Assembly: GCA_000711775.1 (NCBI GenBank)
Contig: ARYC01017081.1
Coordinates: 222,224-286,223 of the forward strand
Direction: 5' to 3'
Source: Oxytricha trifallax
Lineage: Eukaryota > Ciliophora > Spirotrichea > Sporadotrichida > Oxytrichidae
Length of the DNA stretch: 64,000 bases
Shown: piece by piece, positions 38,200 to 48,875 of the stretch
How positions within the stretch are numbered: the stretch's first letter is position 1
Layout: each line of letters opens with the position of its first letter
Position numbers and translations under genes: made by a program
The notes under the pieces: generated by a model
Seen by the model: only the letters and a program-made list of their open reading frames with translations
The model's database searches: none
What the model was told of the DNA's origin: nothing

Positions 38200-38920
38200 C
38201 TGTTTTTCTACAAAAAGTAATTTTTGGCTTTAGTTTTTATAGATAAACCTTCTAAATTAAATGCATGAATCAGTCGAAATAGTTGAAAAATATTGAATGT
38301 AAAATTCCTTAAATACAAAAAACTATATATTATATTTTCTTGAAAATTTGTTTATATTAATTTATTAATGTAAAATATGTCAGATTTATTATAGAACGTT
38401 ATATAATTGTGAACTTAAGCATAAGATTTTATATTTATTTTTGTTGTTTTAGGAAATTATTTATATTTATATTTTTAAATTATATCTCTAAGTATATTAA
38501 ATTAGAGTAAGAATTAGAAATAAGTTTGATTTTATTATTATGAAGTTTAATTTAATCCTCACTTTTAACATGATAATTAATAAATTATTATCTATTAAAA
38601 GTATCAAACCTTTAAATAATAACATTTTTATGCATAAAGCAAATTATTTTACTAATATATAAAATTATGAATAAGTTTAATTTAATTTATATAAAAAAGA
38701 AATTTTATTTCTAATGATAGTTTTAATCATGTTTAAGTAGAAATAATTTAATATTATAATAATATAATAAAATGGGTGCAAGTAATAAAAATATATAAAT
38801 TTACTACTTGAGCCCATATTTAATATAAAAAATCAAACAAATATTTAAAAATAATTATAATAATGTTTAAAAAATACTTTTATTTATAATTAGTCATATA
38901 TTTAGAATTTAAATATTCGC
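38200..38920. other. AT-rich spacer
   Basis: Very AT-rich; nothing coding or structured recognised. Confidence 0.4.
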
Positions 38921-38924
38921 GATT

Positions 38925-39450
38925 CTCTTATTATTTTGACTGAATCCAAGCAACCTCTTAACCACTATCTGTTTTAAACTGACCTTGAACTTCACACTCT
39001 TCTTTGCGAAATTTACCTAAGCATCTAGAATCTCGTCAATACCTTGTTCTGGCTCTGAAAAAGTTTATTTTTAATAACTTTGAAATCCATGATAGCAGAT
39101 TGTCAGAAATCTGGTTGAAGGTTTTTAGTTTTCAATGTTTATTTGATTATTTTAATTAATAATTTATTTTAATTAATCATGGAAATAATTCAAAAGTTTT
39201 TAAACAGCTAAGTTTTTAAAACTCGTTTTCCCTCTTACTTTATTATACATTAAATATTTATACATGACTAGTTGTAGAGTATTTCCAATACTTCAAACTA
39301 ACTAAACGGCTCATTCGAAAGCCCTTAGCATTAAACAGTAACTACCCATACAGGCAAGTAATTGCATTTTGTAGAGATAATTAGCTACAGAATTTGCACT
39401 AGCTCCGGAATTTTCAAAGATATTGGATAACTCAAAGATTTTAATTTAGC
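38925..39450 (-). CDS. coding fragments of an unknown gene
   Basis: Two minus-strand blocks: about 39,440-39,310 (ENSGASANSVANYLYKMQLL, Ala/Ser-rich then hydrophobic with Cys) and about 39,060-38,930 (EPEQGIDEILDAQ then Lys/Val-rich text). Probably one gene interrupted by an intron or IES. No start or family recognised. Confidence 0.35.
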
Positions 39451-39598
39451 TTTTATACATAACTTAGGTGATTGAAGAAAGTTATAGGCGCTCTTATGTA
39501 TGTCAATGAGTAAAATTACTAAAATTGCCAGCGAATGATTAAATAATCAAATATCGTTATTTATTATATTTTAGCAAAATATATATATAAAAATCGAT

Positions 39599-39800
39599 CA
39601 GTGACCTGGCAGCGAGGGTGTGGCCACCTCGCCATGCAGCTTGAGGAGCCTGGTTCGAACCCCACCACCCGCCAACGGTTGACACCGGCGAAGGATCTCT
39701 TGCCTCCAGCTAGGTTATCACTACATATGCATGCCTGGTCACTGATCAGGCTCTTCAGTCAGTGGTCACCTATAAACAGCAGTAGTGGAGAGGCACTTAC
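39599..39800 (+). repeat. tRNA-derived SINE candidate
   Basis: A GC-rich island in AT-rich DNA. It carries a near-perfect pol III B box, GGTTCGAACCC (39,652-39,662), with an A-box-like TGGCAGCGAGGG about 35 nt upstream (39,607-39,618). The cloverleaf is degenerate, so this is not a functional tRNA. The end of the unit is not defined. Confidence 0.45.
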
Positions 39801-40166
39801 CTTAAAAATCAATTCTATTGAACTCATCGAAGCAACACCTGAGACAGCTCCTTGCACAAGAGGAAAAATCTTCAATATGATTGTCATGCTTAACTTACTA
39901 ACTCCATTACTCAAAAATTAATAATAAACCTTAATTTCAATTATTATTAACACCTTACCTGAGTTAATTACTTACTTACTATATTTAAAAATCTATTATG
40001 CTTGAGAGAATTGGAATAATTGAATAAAAATAAAATATTAAATATTGCCTAAGTTTTTCATAAAAGATAAGTTCAATTTTAACAATACAAGTAAATATTA
40101 TTCTCATTATTAATTCTACCAATAATAAATGTCTATGATATTATTAAATTAAAAAGTTAATAAATA

Positions 40167-40575
40167 GGACGGTGACGAAGGGTGTTCTTTACTAAAGTGA
40201 AGATACCTGGCTTTCGCCCAACTGTTTGTCAAGGTTGGATAATCGTCCTGATACACTGGATTATGCTTATAAGAGACTCGAGAAGTCTTCCTGTAAGTGG
40301 TCCTGCTTTCTAATTTGATAAGGGCCATCTTCCCCTTCAGAGGATCAGAAAACGATCAGATACTGGCCACAAGTCAGATTCTGACCGGTATCCTTGCCTG
40401 ATGAATAAAAATACTGGTGATGAAAACGAGTAAAGTAGATCACGTGAGCTTGATGTGATGAGCGTCTTGGCAGGAGTAAAACTACCTGGTGAATTAACAC
40501 TATATTAATTATACTCGGAGAGCCCTGAGCTCTCGATGTGAGTTAATTATTATTATTATTATTATTATTATAATT
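40167..40575 (+). repeat. second SINE-like GC-rich unit with (ATT)n tail
   Basis: GC-rich 400-bp unit ending in an (ATT)n microsatellite (about 40,547-40,571). Its first 82 nt (40,167-40,248) are bounded by a 7-bp complementary pair, GGACGGT and ATCGTCC, like a tRNA acceptor stem, but no canonical T arm was found. A tRNA-headed SINE with a simple-repeat tail is the best guess. An unrelated structured ncRNA is possible. Confidence 0.35.
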
Positions 40576-40739
40576 ATGTCTATGATTGTCTATGATTTTA
40601 TAAATATAATATATTGGATAAGATCATTAGGTATAGTATGTATAAATAAGAATGAAAATAATTAAATTTAATATTTTATAAAATATAATTAATAAATCTA
40701 TATCCTTGAATATTAATATACATTCTGGCTAATTTTTGA

Positions 40740-41640
40740 ATATTTACTAACTCGTAGCAATCACATTTGAAGTTTTTGAAGCTCACTAGATATCTCAATA
40801 AGCAGTATTTAGGTGCTCTTCCTAATAGTCATTTGATATGCAAATTTGCCTTGAGTAAGATGATGCTCTGGTTATATCGAACTGCTTGCTTTTGATGAAT
40901 CTAAATGCTTGCTCTATTGGTTTTATCTCAAACTAATATGGACACAGAAACAAAAAATAAAGTTAAAATCTCTTAAACCATTTTATAGTGAAGTTGCTTC
41001 TATGATAAGATGCATTGTAAATTATAATGATGTATTATAATCTCCAGTCTTTGTGGAGCTAACTTAATTCCTCAACAAGTTTCACGATGAGCAATAAAAA
41101 TGTGAAGCTAGAGTGTAGTACCAAGACAAGATTGACAATGAAAGCGAGGCGGCCATTTCTAAAGGCAGCTGCTATAACACTCACTCATCTAAGACTGCAT
41201 TTTGTAGTTACAATTATATTCTAAGCTTTAACAATTCACGAGTAGTTCCGATTGTCGTTGCTTTAAAGTACAGCCTCGTCAACATTAATTAATATCTTGT
41301 CTCCTAAGAAATACTCTATGAAATTAGAAGCTGCATGCTGAAGACTAAGCTTAATTAGCTGACTGTTATGTTATGAAGTCAACTAGTTTACTTTCGGTAG
41401 GACATATTTAAATCTCTCTTAAAGGAATTATTAATTTTTATCCTGGATATTACTATTTTTATGTTCATGCAGTAGTTACCTTAAATCACTCTTGAGATAA
41501 TTATGTCATTGGTTTTTTAACAAAAGCTTAAACTTTCTTCAGAACTCTTGATCCTATTATGAAAGAAGATGTCACTCTTTTCAAGGTCAAGAATTCATGG
41601 AATTCCTTTTCAGCGTAAATCCAAATAGTTTTTCACCTTT
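40740..41640 (-). pseudogene. degenerate Tc1/IS630-type DDE transposase
   Basis: Minus-strand remnants align by eye with the intact transposases further right: ILINVDEAV (first Asp), VIAAAFRNGR, IIIYNASYHRS (second Asp position is Tyr here) and CPYQFEIKPIEQAFRFIKS (Glu). In-frame TGAs occur at NYS/IVKAQ, where relatives have a conserved Trp, and at SLR/VSVIAA. Loss of the second catalytic Asp plus stops indicates a dead copy. Confidence 0.6.
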
Positions 41641-41878
41641 TAGTAAATGAGCCCTAGAGTCTTAGAATGTGAAGCATACTATTCCTTTAATTATAAAAGA
41701 GCTAATGACACTTTTGCTTCAAATGCAACTACAAAGACAAAGAGTCGTATCAAAAACTTTGATTTTGATAATTCTCTACTTAAGGCTTGCTAAGGTTTTC
41801 ATTTCCAATGAAAGTATGATGCAGTAAATCATATTGGTGTGTTATCAATAACAATTAATTATAGGAAATTGATAAATA

Positions 41879-42105
41879 ATGAATTTATTATTTAGAAAAT
41901 AGAAAGCTTTTGAGATCAACGCTGATGGAGTAGTTACACTCACAAAAAAGTAATTACCAAAAGAAATATTTATTTTTATTTTTATAGAAGTCCAACCGAG
42001 TAAGAGCAGAGGTAGCACAAGAAAGACAACTCGCAGAAGAACTGAGCAGAAGAGGAATTCAACGAAATTAAAAAGGAAATATCCGATTATCTTAAGAAGA
42101 GTGAC
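41879..42105 (+). CDS. small Arg/Glu-rich coding fragment next to TBE
   Basis: ATG 41,879 opens MNLLFRKQKAFEINADG, then a possible short intron near 41,950-41,990 (GTAATT...ATAG). After it a charged frame reads RAEVAQERQLAEELSRRG and ends at TGA 42,103-42,105, 13 bp before the TBE target duplication. The splice join is not in phase with the simplest acceptor, so the model is tentative. It may be a host gene truncated by the insertion. Confidence 0.3.
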
Positions 42106-42118
42106 TAGACTAAGTAAT

Positions 42119-43686
42119 CAAAACCCCAAAACCCCTTAATGAGGTTTATAAGTGCTTTGATTTGTAGGGTATAGTTGGGGTCTTATAGGGGTTAGTAGAC
42201 AAAATGCAGGTTTTATATGAATTTAATGAATATTTAATGATTATTAGTGTGCTTAACTCAAACAATTTTATCTGCTTGTCTTTGTGATACCTCCTGAATC
42301 TCGCTGTCTTTAGTTGTTCTAGAATGTCATCTAATGATTATCTTGGATATGCGGGAGCTTTAACTATGACCATCTCAACTATCTTCTTAATTTTATCGCA
42401 GATTTCTTCTTTTTTATATGTTTAGCAGCCAAACTTATTGATTATTTCTCGTGCTTTGTTCCAAAGTATGACATACTTTCCATATCGCTCTCGAATATAA
42501 TAGCTGCAATTGCCCATACATCCCACTGAACTGACCCATTAGTCCATTTCTCTCTAATTGGGAATTATCCAGGAGTGCCAAGAACTTTTGCCAAAGTCAT
42601 TATCTCTTGTCATAAGGCTCTATTGAAATCGATAACTACGACTTCTAAAGGGCAGAGGTTAAGCATAACATTTTCAGGCTTCAAATCTCTATGAATATAT
42701 CCAAGTTCATGCAACTCCTTGACACCCTTAATCATATCTGTGAATATCATTTAAGTCATCAGGATATCTATTATGATATAGATAGTCTCTTAAAGTCATT
42801 TAAAATTTCTTGAGCCTTAATGCGATGACACCATAGCTTAATATACCACCATTTAACTTAAGCAAGTTCTTGCAATCTCTTCTTTAGCTTCTCTAAGAAT
42901 CATATATTCGTTAGCAAACTCATTTTAATACTGCTCATTCTTAATGAGATAGCTGAAAGGGTATACCTTTTATGCATACTCATCAACTACTAAAAGCTTT
43001 GCCTTGTTAGGCACACTTATGTGCAAGTAATTTTAAATACAGCTACTAAGTACAATTGCATTTAATGCAGGAATACTCATTGCTTTCGCTTGGAAGCATG
43101 CTAAAACAGTATGATCTGCAGGCTAGTTCATTGATTCAAAGCGACAATGTCTCTTGAGCTTCTCCTTTAGGTCTCTTAAAGACTCAAGAACTTTTGATTT
43201 TCTTTTAGCAGGTACAAGTTATTAAGTCTCCTTATCTCAAATCAAGAATTCGCAAGATGATGTTTTTGCATATGCTTCTTAACCTTTGCTGAGTGAGTGT
43301 AAGACTTCATGCATGTTGTGCATTGGTACCTTCCATCCACTTTGTGATGTTTAAAATAGATCTTGGCCTTGCCAGAGTGTACCTCTTTAATGTGCCTCTT
43401 CAAGCTAGACTCAGTTGAGAAGAAGCTTTAGCAGTCTTCACATTATAATGTTTTAATTTTTTCTATTTGTTGCTGTTCCTTATCTTCCTCAACCAATTCA
43501 ACTTATGTTTAAACTCTACTTCTTGTTTTAAACTTAAATTTTAAAGACCTCAGCCTCAAAATCTAGAGCTCTTAGTTCAACCTCCTTCTCAATATAAATT
43601 ACTTCTGGTTTCTTGGAGGAGACAAAGTTGAGCAATGATTAACCTGTACCAAGAGAAACTGCCTTACGATTTAAGTTAGCCGCCAT
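42119..43686 (-). CDS. TBE zinc-finger/protein-kinase ORF (p57 type)
   Basis: Start ATG 43,686 (MAANLNRKAVSLG). Two C2H2 fingers follow: CEDCQSFFSTESSLKRHIKE (about 43,450) and YQCTTCMKSYTHSAKVKKH (about 43,330). Then a kinase-like domain carries HRDLKPENVML (about 42,690), VIDFNRAL in place of DFG (42,630), LGTPGQFP and WDVWAIAAIIF. An in-frame TGA follows RAL, and a 1-nt shift near 42,475 leads into VILWNKAREII. After that the frame stays open into the terminal repeat, so I cannot place the stop. The role of this ORF in TBE movement is not established. Confidence 0.75.
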
Positions 43687-43699
43687 GTTTAAATTAAAT

Positions 43700-44225
43700 T
43701 TAAATTTCTATTATAATGCTCTAATAACCTCTCTAGTTATAGTTACACTTTAAAGGAGTTGACACTGCAGCAATAATAGTTGATTATAAGGTGTTAGAAG
43801 TCATATTCATACTTAGTTTATAACTATAACTTTTCTAATTTCATGCTTAATATTTTTAATTTTGGTATTAACATTGAAAAAAATCAGGTTGGTACTGGTA
43901 CTAATTAGGTTTTGAACCAGATTGGAACTTTTCCATTAAAACTTCACTTTATTAAAAGTAGGTACTAATTAAGTTTTGGTACTATTAAATTGGTACCAAT
44001 TAAAATTAAACGAATTTAGACCAGTACTAATTAAATTTAAACAAATTTAGTACTAATTTAATGGAACTAAATTGATAAAAATGGAGCTCAATCTCTCAAG
44101 TTTGTTACAGCTTCTGCAAACTCTCTCCACGTATCTTTACAGGGTTGACCTTCTATAAGATGTCCATATTTAATACTAAGATTTTAAACAATAGAATCCA
44201 GAACTCTATATATTATATTTTGAAA
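43700..44225. promoter_or_regulatory. divergent intergenic region of the TBE with GTACTAATT repeats
   Basis: Between the divergent p57 and p22 genes. The segment 43,885-44,065 contains at least six copies of a (G)GTACTAATT-like motif or its inverse GGTACCAATT. It probably includes both promoters; binding is inference. Confidence 0.4.
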
Positions 44226-44229
44226 TTCA

Positions 44230-45624
44230 ATGACAAGAGAAGGAACAAGGATGGAATCTATAAGCACTACAATGAAGATGGTTGAAGCTTAAGAAATGAT
44301 ATCAAGATTCAGAAGTAAGGAAGATCTCTATCGATACCTCACTCAACATGGTAAGTATGCAGCATATACTTAATCATATACTATAGTGGGATTATTCCTT
44401 CCAACGATGGAAGGTACTAAAATTTCATTTTTAAAAGCTATACTTTATGATGAGAAGAAAGCCTTAAAAAACAATGAAATTAAGTTGATATAAATACCAA
44501 ACTACCCAGAGATTTCAGTCACTAATCTCTACGATGATGCGATGAAAGATGAAGAGTTGGAAGTTTATCTTCCTACCAAGAAACAACTCTCTAACAAGCT
44601 TTGAGAAAAGTGCTTCTTCTTTGGTGTTCTTTGCACTTTAAGAGAGAGTTACCTCAGATAAATCATTGAAAAAGCTCACAAGAAACGCTATTCAATTTCT
44701 CCTGAAGATTAAATGAAGCAAGGCATACTAACAAGCGAGACCTGGCTCGCTGAGCTTAAGATCCATTCTTCTCTAGTAAGCTTTGACACATAACTTTGTT
44801 GGGAAACCTGGAACTGGTATATTCCTAATGAAAGAACATGCAAAGATTCACAGAGAGAGAAAGTCATAGACTATTCATGAAATGAGCAAGAGACATTGAG
44901 TAAAAATTGTTTTATTTTCCAAGAATTAAAGAATAATCAAGTTTTTCTCTATAGTATTTATTAATATATTATTAATTAAATAATTAGAATCGCACTCCAA
45001 CCCAAACGATCATAAATTTGAGTTAGAATGCGGAATAAATTAGAAAATAAATATAAATATATGATCACTTTTAAAAATAACATTTCGTTTATTACAAACG
45101 ACATTAGGTTTTAATTAATAAATTTTAAATCATAAGAAAATAATATATTTAATTTTTTAATTGATTAGTTTTGAAAATTATCTATATATTCTAATTTAAT
45201 TATTGTATTATATAATATATTTAATTAATTAAAACCTAATGTCGTTTGTAATAAACGAAATGTCATTTTTAAAAGTGATCATATATTTATATTTATTTTC
45301 TAATTTATTCCGCACTCTAACTCAAATTTATGATCGTTTGGGTTGGAGTGCGATTTTAATTATTTAATTAGTTATATATTAATAAATACTATAGAGAAAA
45401 ACTTGATTATTCTTTAATTCTTGGTAATTAAAACAATTTTTACTCATTATAAATATTTTTATAAGCCAGATGAAATGAACATAGTTGCAGGAGCTGGCAC
45501 TAAAAGAAGAAATATGGGCCAAGCAAGCCATAAGAAGAGGAGAAGAAAGAGAAGACAAACCTCTTTATGGGTTAGTTTAATATGTGAACTTATTCATTCA
45601 TTTAAATCTAAAACTTATTTATAA
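44230..45624 (+). CDS. TBE p22-like ORF, disrupted by a MITE
   Basis: ATG 44,230; MISRFRSKEDLYRYLTQHGK then an acidic YDDAMKDEELEVYLP region, a TGA between NKL and EKCFFF (about 44,602), then TSETWLAELKIHSS and WETWNWYIP up to the nested element at about 44,897. After the element, KPDEMNIVAGAGTKRRN and a very basic tail (KKRRRKRRQ) continue. Family function unknown. The MITE insertion and the TGA make this copy almost certainly inactive. It converges with the transposase gene and overlaps its 3' end. Confidence 0.6.
44897..45446. mobile_element. MITE nested in the TBE p22 gene
   Basis: An inverted repeat of about 250 bp per arm around an AT-rich centre, starting TGAGTAAAAATTG and ending with its complement. 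It interrupts the p22 frame, so it arrived after the TBE. Non-coding. The target duplication is unclear because the outermost bases could belong to p22. Confidence 0.8.
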
Positions 45625-46640
45625 ACATTCATTCTTCCTTCTCTCGCACAAACTGTTGTCTTATCTATGCTTACTCTCTTGCCGCTACTCTGAATTAAGT
45701 CTACTGTATCTATAGGCAAGTCATGCATTAGGTGAAATAGCAGTAGTTTATTGTAGTGGGTCTTTATTTAACTCCAGTATAATCCAATTCCATTAATTAA
45801 GGGCTGTAAGGAACGTTATATACAGGAGTTATGTTTAACTCTTCATAAGCTTTCTTAGACTCCTTAGTCTTATGAACTGAGAGGTTGTCAACAAACAGGA
45901 TGATCTCTTAATCATTGTATTTATCTCTCAGCTTATGTAGGAACTCTATGTACTACTCTCGCTCAATAGAGCGAGGATGAATAACATAACTTTCTAACCC
46001 AGAGTCTTCACTAATACCTGCTAAAATTGCATGGGTTACAACTTTACTTTCTAATCGTAGACTTCTATATTATTATACTTCTTATGCCAAGACTTATTAA
46101 TAAAGGTGTTGAAGGTAAACACAGCTTCATCAGGGTGAATGAACTTGATGTTATTTTCAATAGCCCTCTGCATTTAATTATATTTATTTAGTTTAAATTA
46201 TTACTATAAAATGGCACTGTAAAATCAATCACTCACTTCACTCTGTTGACAGTCTTGAAAGTAATACCATTTCTTCTATAAAAATTAGCTATAGTCTAAG
46301 GAGAGATAAGCATGTCAGGAAACTTACGATGAAACATCACAGCTCGCTAGTCTAATGGAAAGTGCGCCCAATACTTCAAAGTCTTCGAGCCGCAGAGGTA
46401 GTCAATATGGTGCTATAAGAACTTTTATTTTCTTGCAGGATGCTTTCAAGTGCCGAAATGATAATGCTAAACAGCCAACAAGCAATGATACCTAACTGTT
46501 GAGGCACTCTTGCACAGGAGCTTTGCTATAGCTGCATAATTCATTACTGGTTTGACTAAGTCTATATTAATACTTGTACCATACGTAAGCTTAAGAAGTA
46601 AATCTAAATATTACTCATCATATAAAGACCCTAAATTTCG
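45594..46640 (-). CDS. TBE DDE transposase (p42 type)
   Basis: Minus strand. The N-terminal HTH region (NYAAIAKLLCKSASTVRYH) is followed by HYHFGT/KHPARKQ with an in-frame TGA at the slash. The catalytic core then reads KFIHPDEAVFTFN (first Asp), EIILFVDNLSVHKTKE (second Asp) and, after a 1-nt shift in a T-run near 45,785, GIGLYWSQIKTHYNKLL. The residue expected to be the catalytic Glu of the xxIELYW context is Gly (GGA). Frame ends at TGA 45,596-45,594. The start is uncertain because the frame is open toward the TIR. Catalysis by this copy is doubtful. Confidence 0.75.
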
Positions 46641-46821
46641 CAAATTCTATTTCTCATTATTAAAAATGGCCTAATTTCTCTACTAACCTCAATAAGACCC
46701 CAACTATACCCTACAAATCAAAGCACTTATAAACCTCATTAAGGGGTTTTGGGGTTTTGAATGTTCTTTTAATTTTTATTCTGATTTTATAATAAATATT
46801 TTATTTATTTTGCTTAAATTT

Positions 46822-47181
46822 TCATTTCAAAATATTTTTTTTCAATTATTTTTCATAATTCTATTAGTTTAGAGTCTTCATTTTCAATTTATCAAGCGTA
46901 TCCAATATGAAAGTTTAGCTATAATAATTCTCATGGCAATGAGTTAATTGAGTATATTTATTAAGAGCTAATTATGCGAAATTTTGCGCATTGTCTGAAT
47001 CTAAGATAGGTTGCAAGTTGAATTCCTCTTTTAGGCAGCTGAGGTCGTCCTTTTTAAAATCATCTACTTGCGGTTCAATTGAAGCTCGTTTTATTCTTGT
47101 AGCGACTGTGATAGTCTCTCGGATATGGTATTTTTGTTCCATGAATTTATTATGAATCTTGATCTTAAATATTCTCCACAT
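46822..47181 (-). CDS. hypothetical 119-aa protein
   Basis: Intact minus-strand frame with Q code, ATG 47,181 to TGA 46,824-46,822. Basic N-terminus (MWRIFKIKIHNKFMEQKYHI), an acidic middle with VDDFKKDDLSCLKEEF, and a helical C-terminus with LDTLDKLKMKTLNQQN. No recognised domain. It lies 60 bp right of the TBE and points toward it. Confidence 0.4.
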
Positions 47182-47477
47182 TTTATTAATTCAGTGCTGA
47201 AAAATAAATCTTATCAATTATAATTCTTTGACTCATCAATTTTATGAGGATGCTGGAAAATTTTATTTGAGATCTGGGCTCTGTTATAAACCCCATAAAT
47301 AAAAATAGGAATGAAATTAAAAGTTTAAATTAAGAAATTAATCATTAGATATGTATATAAAGTCAAATTCGTATTATATAAATCAATTTAAGTATTAATT
47401 GACAATAAGAACAAGTCTATGTTTTAATATTAATTAACATTCTTAAATTATTTATTTGTTTATATTTATATTTGGTA

Positions 47478-48038
47478 GGGCTTATAAGCCCAATTTAAAT
47501 GAGCTTATAAGCTCATAATTAATTTTCTAAGATTTCTTTTGGGGAATTTTTGTAAATTGAAATTATACTTTTATATAAATTTATATATTCGTTTGTTGAT
47601 TCATTGTATAGCTATGCTAAAATTATTAAGCTAATTAGTAGAATTAATTTCCATATTACATTTTAAAAATTTTTTTGCTATTAATAAACCATATCCAATA
47701 GGGACTATATATTAATAAATGCATTTTTATCATATAATGGGCTTATAAGCTCGGAAAATTATTTTATTTTTTAAGTCAAACATTGGCATTCAAAGTATTA
47801 ATAATGAAAAATTCTTGAATATAAATAAATTAGGAACTACTTTGGGGTTTGTAAGTTTTTTAAGTATAGTTTCATAAAATTTTCATATAGTAAAATTCCA
47901 TTTTAATGAACATTAATAACTCAATAAATTTAGCTATAGGAAACAATATGAATAATTTTAATATATAAAATTTATTTATTGGTTATAACAATTAAAACAA
48001 TGGGCTTATAAGCCCGATTAAATTGAGCTTATACGCTC
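47478..48038. repeat. cluster of 14-bp TTATAA-centred palindromes
   Basis: GGGCTTATAAGCCC at 47,478-47,491 and 48,002-48,015, each followed 9 bp later by GAGCTTATAAGCTC (47,501-47,514) or its one-base variant GAGCTTATACGCTC (48,025-48,038). A hybrid GGGCTTATAAGCTC lies between them at 47,739-47,752. Five sites in 560 bp of otherwise AT-only DNA, with the same 9-bp spacing in both pairs. A protein-binding or element-end site is likely; function unknown. Confidence 0.7.
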
Positions 48039-48044
48039 ATCCCA

Positions 48045-48870
48045 AAAACCCCTTCCAAGTATACTTTTTATAAAAAATTGTTTGATTACTGATATTTTGG
48101 GATAAATTATGATTTAAGCATTAATTTTTTTGAAATTTATAAAAATCAACTTCTATTCTTAATTTGAGTTTCATAAAGTTTGAAAATGAGATATAAGAGA
48201 CTGATAATTTATTTCTATTTTTTCTTTTGGAATATATATAAAAGGTACATAAAATATTAAGTAAAATTTACTTTTTTGAGTAATACTTAGTTCTTGAATT
48301 ATATAAATAAAAATTTGTTTCTATATAATAATATTTTAATTATCTGAGAAGGTAATATAAAGTTGATTTTTATTTTTAAGCAAATAAATTTCTCATTTTT
48401 AAACTTTTCAAATATAACTCTTATAAAAATTAAGTTTAGATAAAGCTATCATATTAAATTTTTTCCGTTTTTTGTTTGAATTAAGCTAAAATTTGTTTAG
48501 CTAAATTTTTAATGGCTTATAAAGCTTTTATTAGTTTTTAATAAACCTTATCTTGGTTTATTTAAACTTATATATCTTAAAATTGGAAGTTTTTATGAAG
48601 TATTTATCAAAATTTAACAAAGTAAAAATTCAGAGATTTGCTATTTTCATAGACTTACTTGTACTTTTAATTCATGGTTTTTTTTATTAGATTATTGTGT
48701 CCTCTTAATTATAAAATTTTGTTTTAAATATATTTTTTAGCTTTACTTTTAGGAATTGATTACTCTTAATAAAAACAGTTTTCGGATTAGTTTCTAAGTA
48801 GTTTTTAATTTCTTTAAAATTTTTTAGGCTCTTAATTCTCATTATTTAATTTTACTAATCAAATCTTTTA
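48045..48870. other. AT-rich spacer with CCCAAAAACCCC at its left edge
   Basis: No coding block. CCCAAAAACCCC occurs at about 48,041-48,052, right after the palindromes; it is telomere-like but imperfect and may mark the left end of the following module. Confidence 0.3.
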
Positions 48871-48875
48871 TAGAT

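Larger units (their letters stand above)
42119..46759. mobile_element. TBE-type telomere-bearing transposon, complete
   Basis: Terminal inverted repeats of about 69 bp begin CAAAACCCCAAAACCCC and match through ...GGGGTCTTAT at both ends (42,119-42,187; 46,691-46,759). The flanking 3-bp duplication is AAT (42,116-42,118; 46,760-46,762), the ANT target known for TBE elements. Total 4,641 bp, of which about 550 bp is a nested MITE, leaving the usual ~4.1 kb. It holds the three expected genes: a zinc-finger/kinase ORF, a p22-like ORF and a DDE transposase. TBEs are germline-limited and are removed from the Oxytricha macronucleus. Confidence 0.92.

Noticed and set aside
39599-39700. Functional tRNA gene
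   Set aside because: The B box is good but no consistent cloverleaf or anticodon arm could be drawn.
40195-40225. U1 snRNA-like ATACCTGGC
   Set aside because: Only a short match; no Sm site or U1 stem-loop order follows.
40547-40571. CRISPR or other spaced repeat array
   Set aside because: A plain (ATT)n microsatellite; no spaced repeats were seen anywhere in the window.
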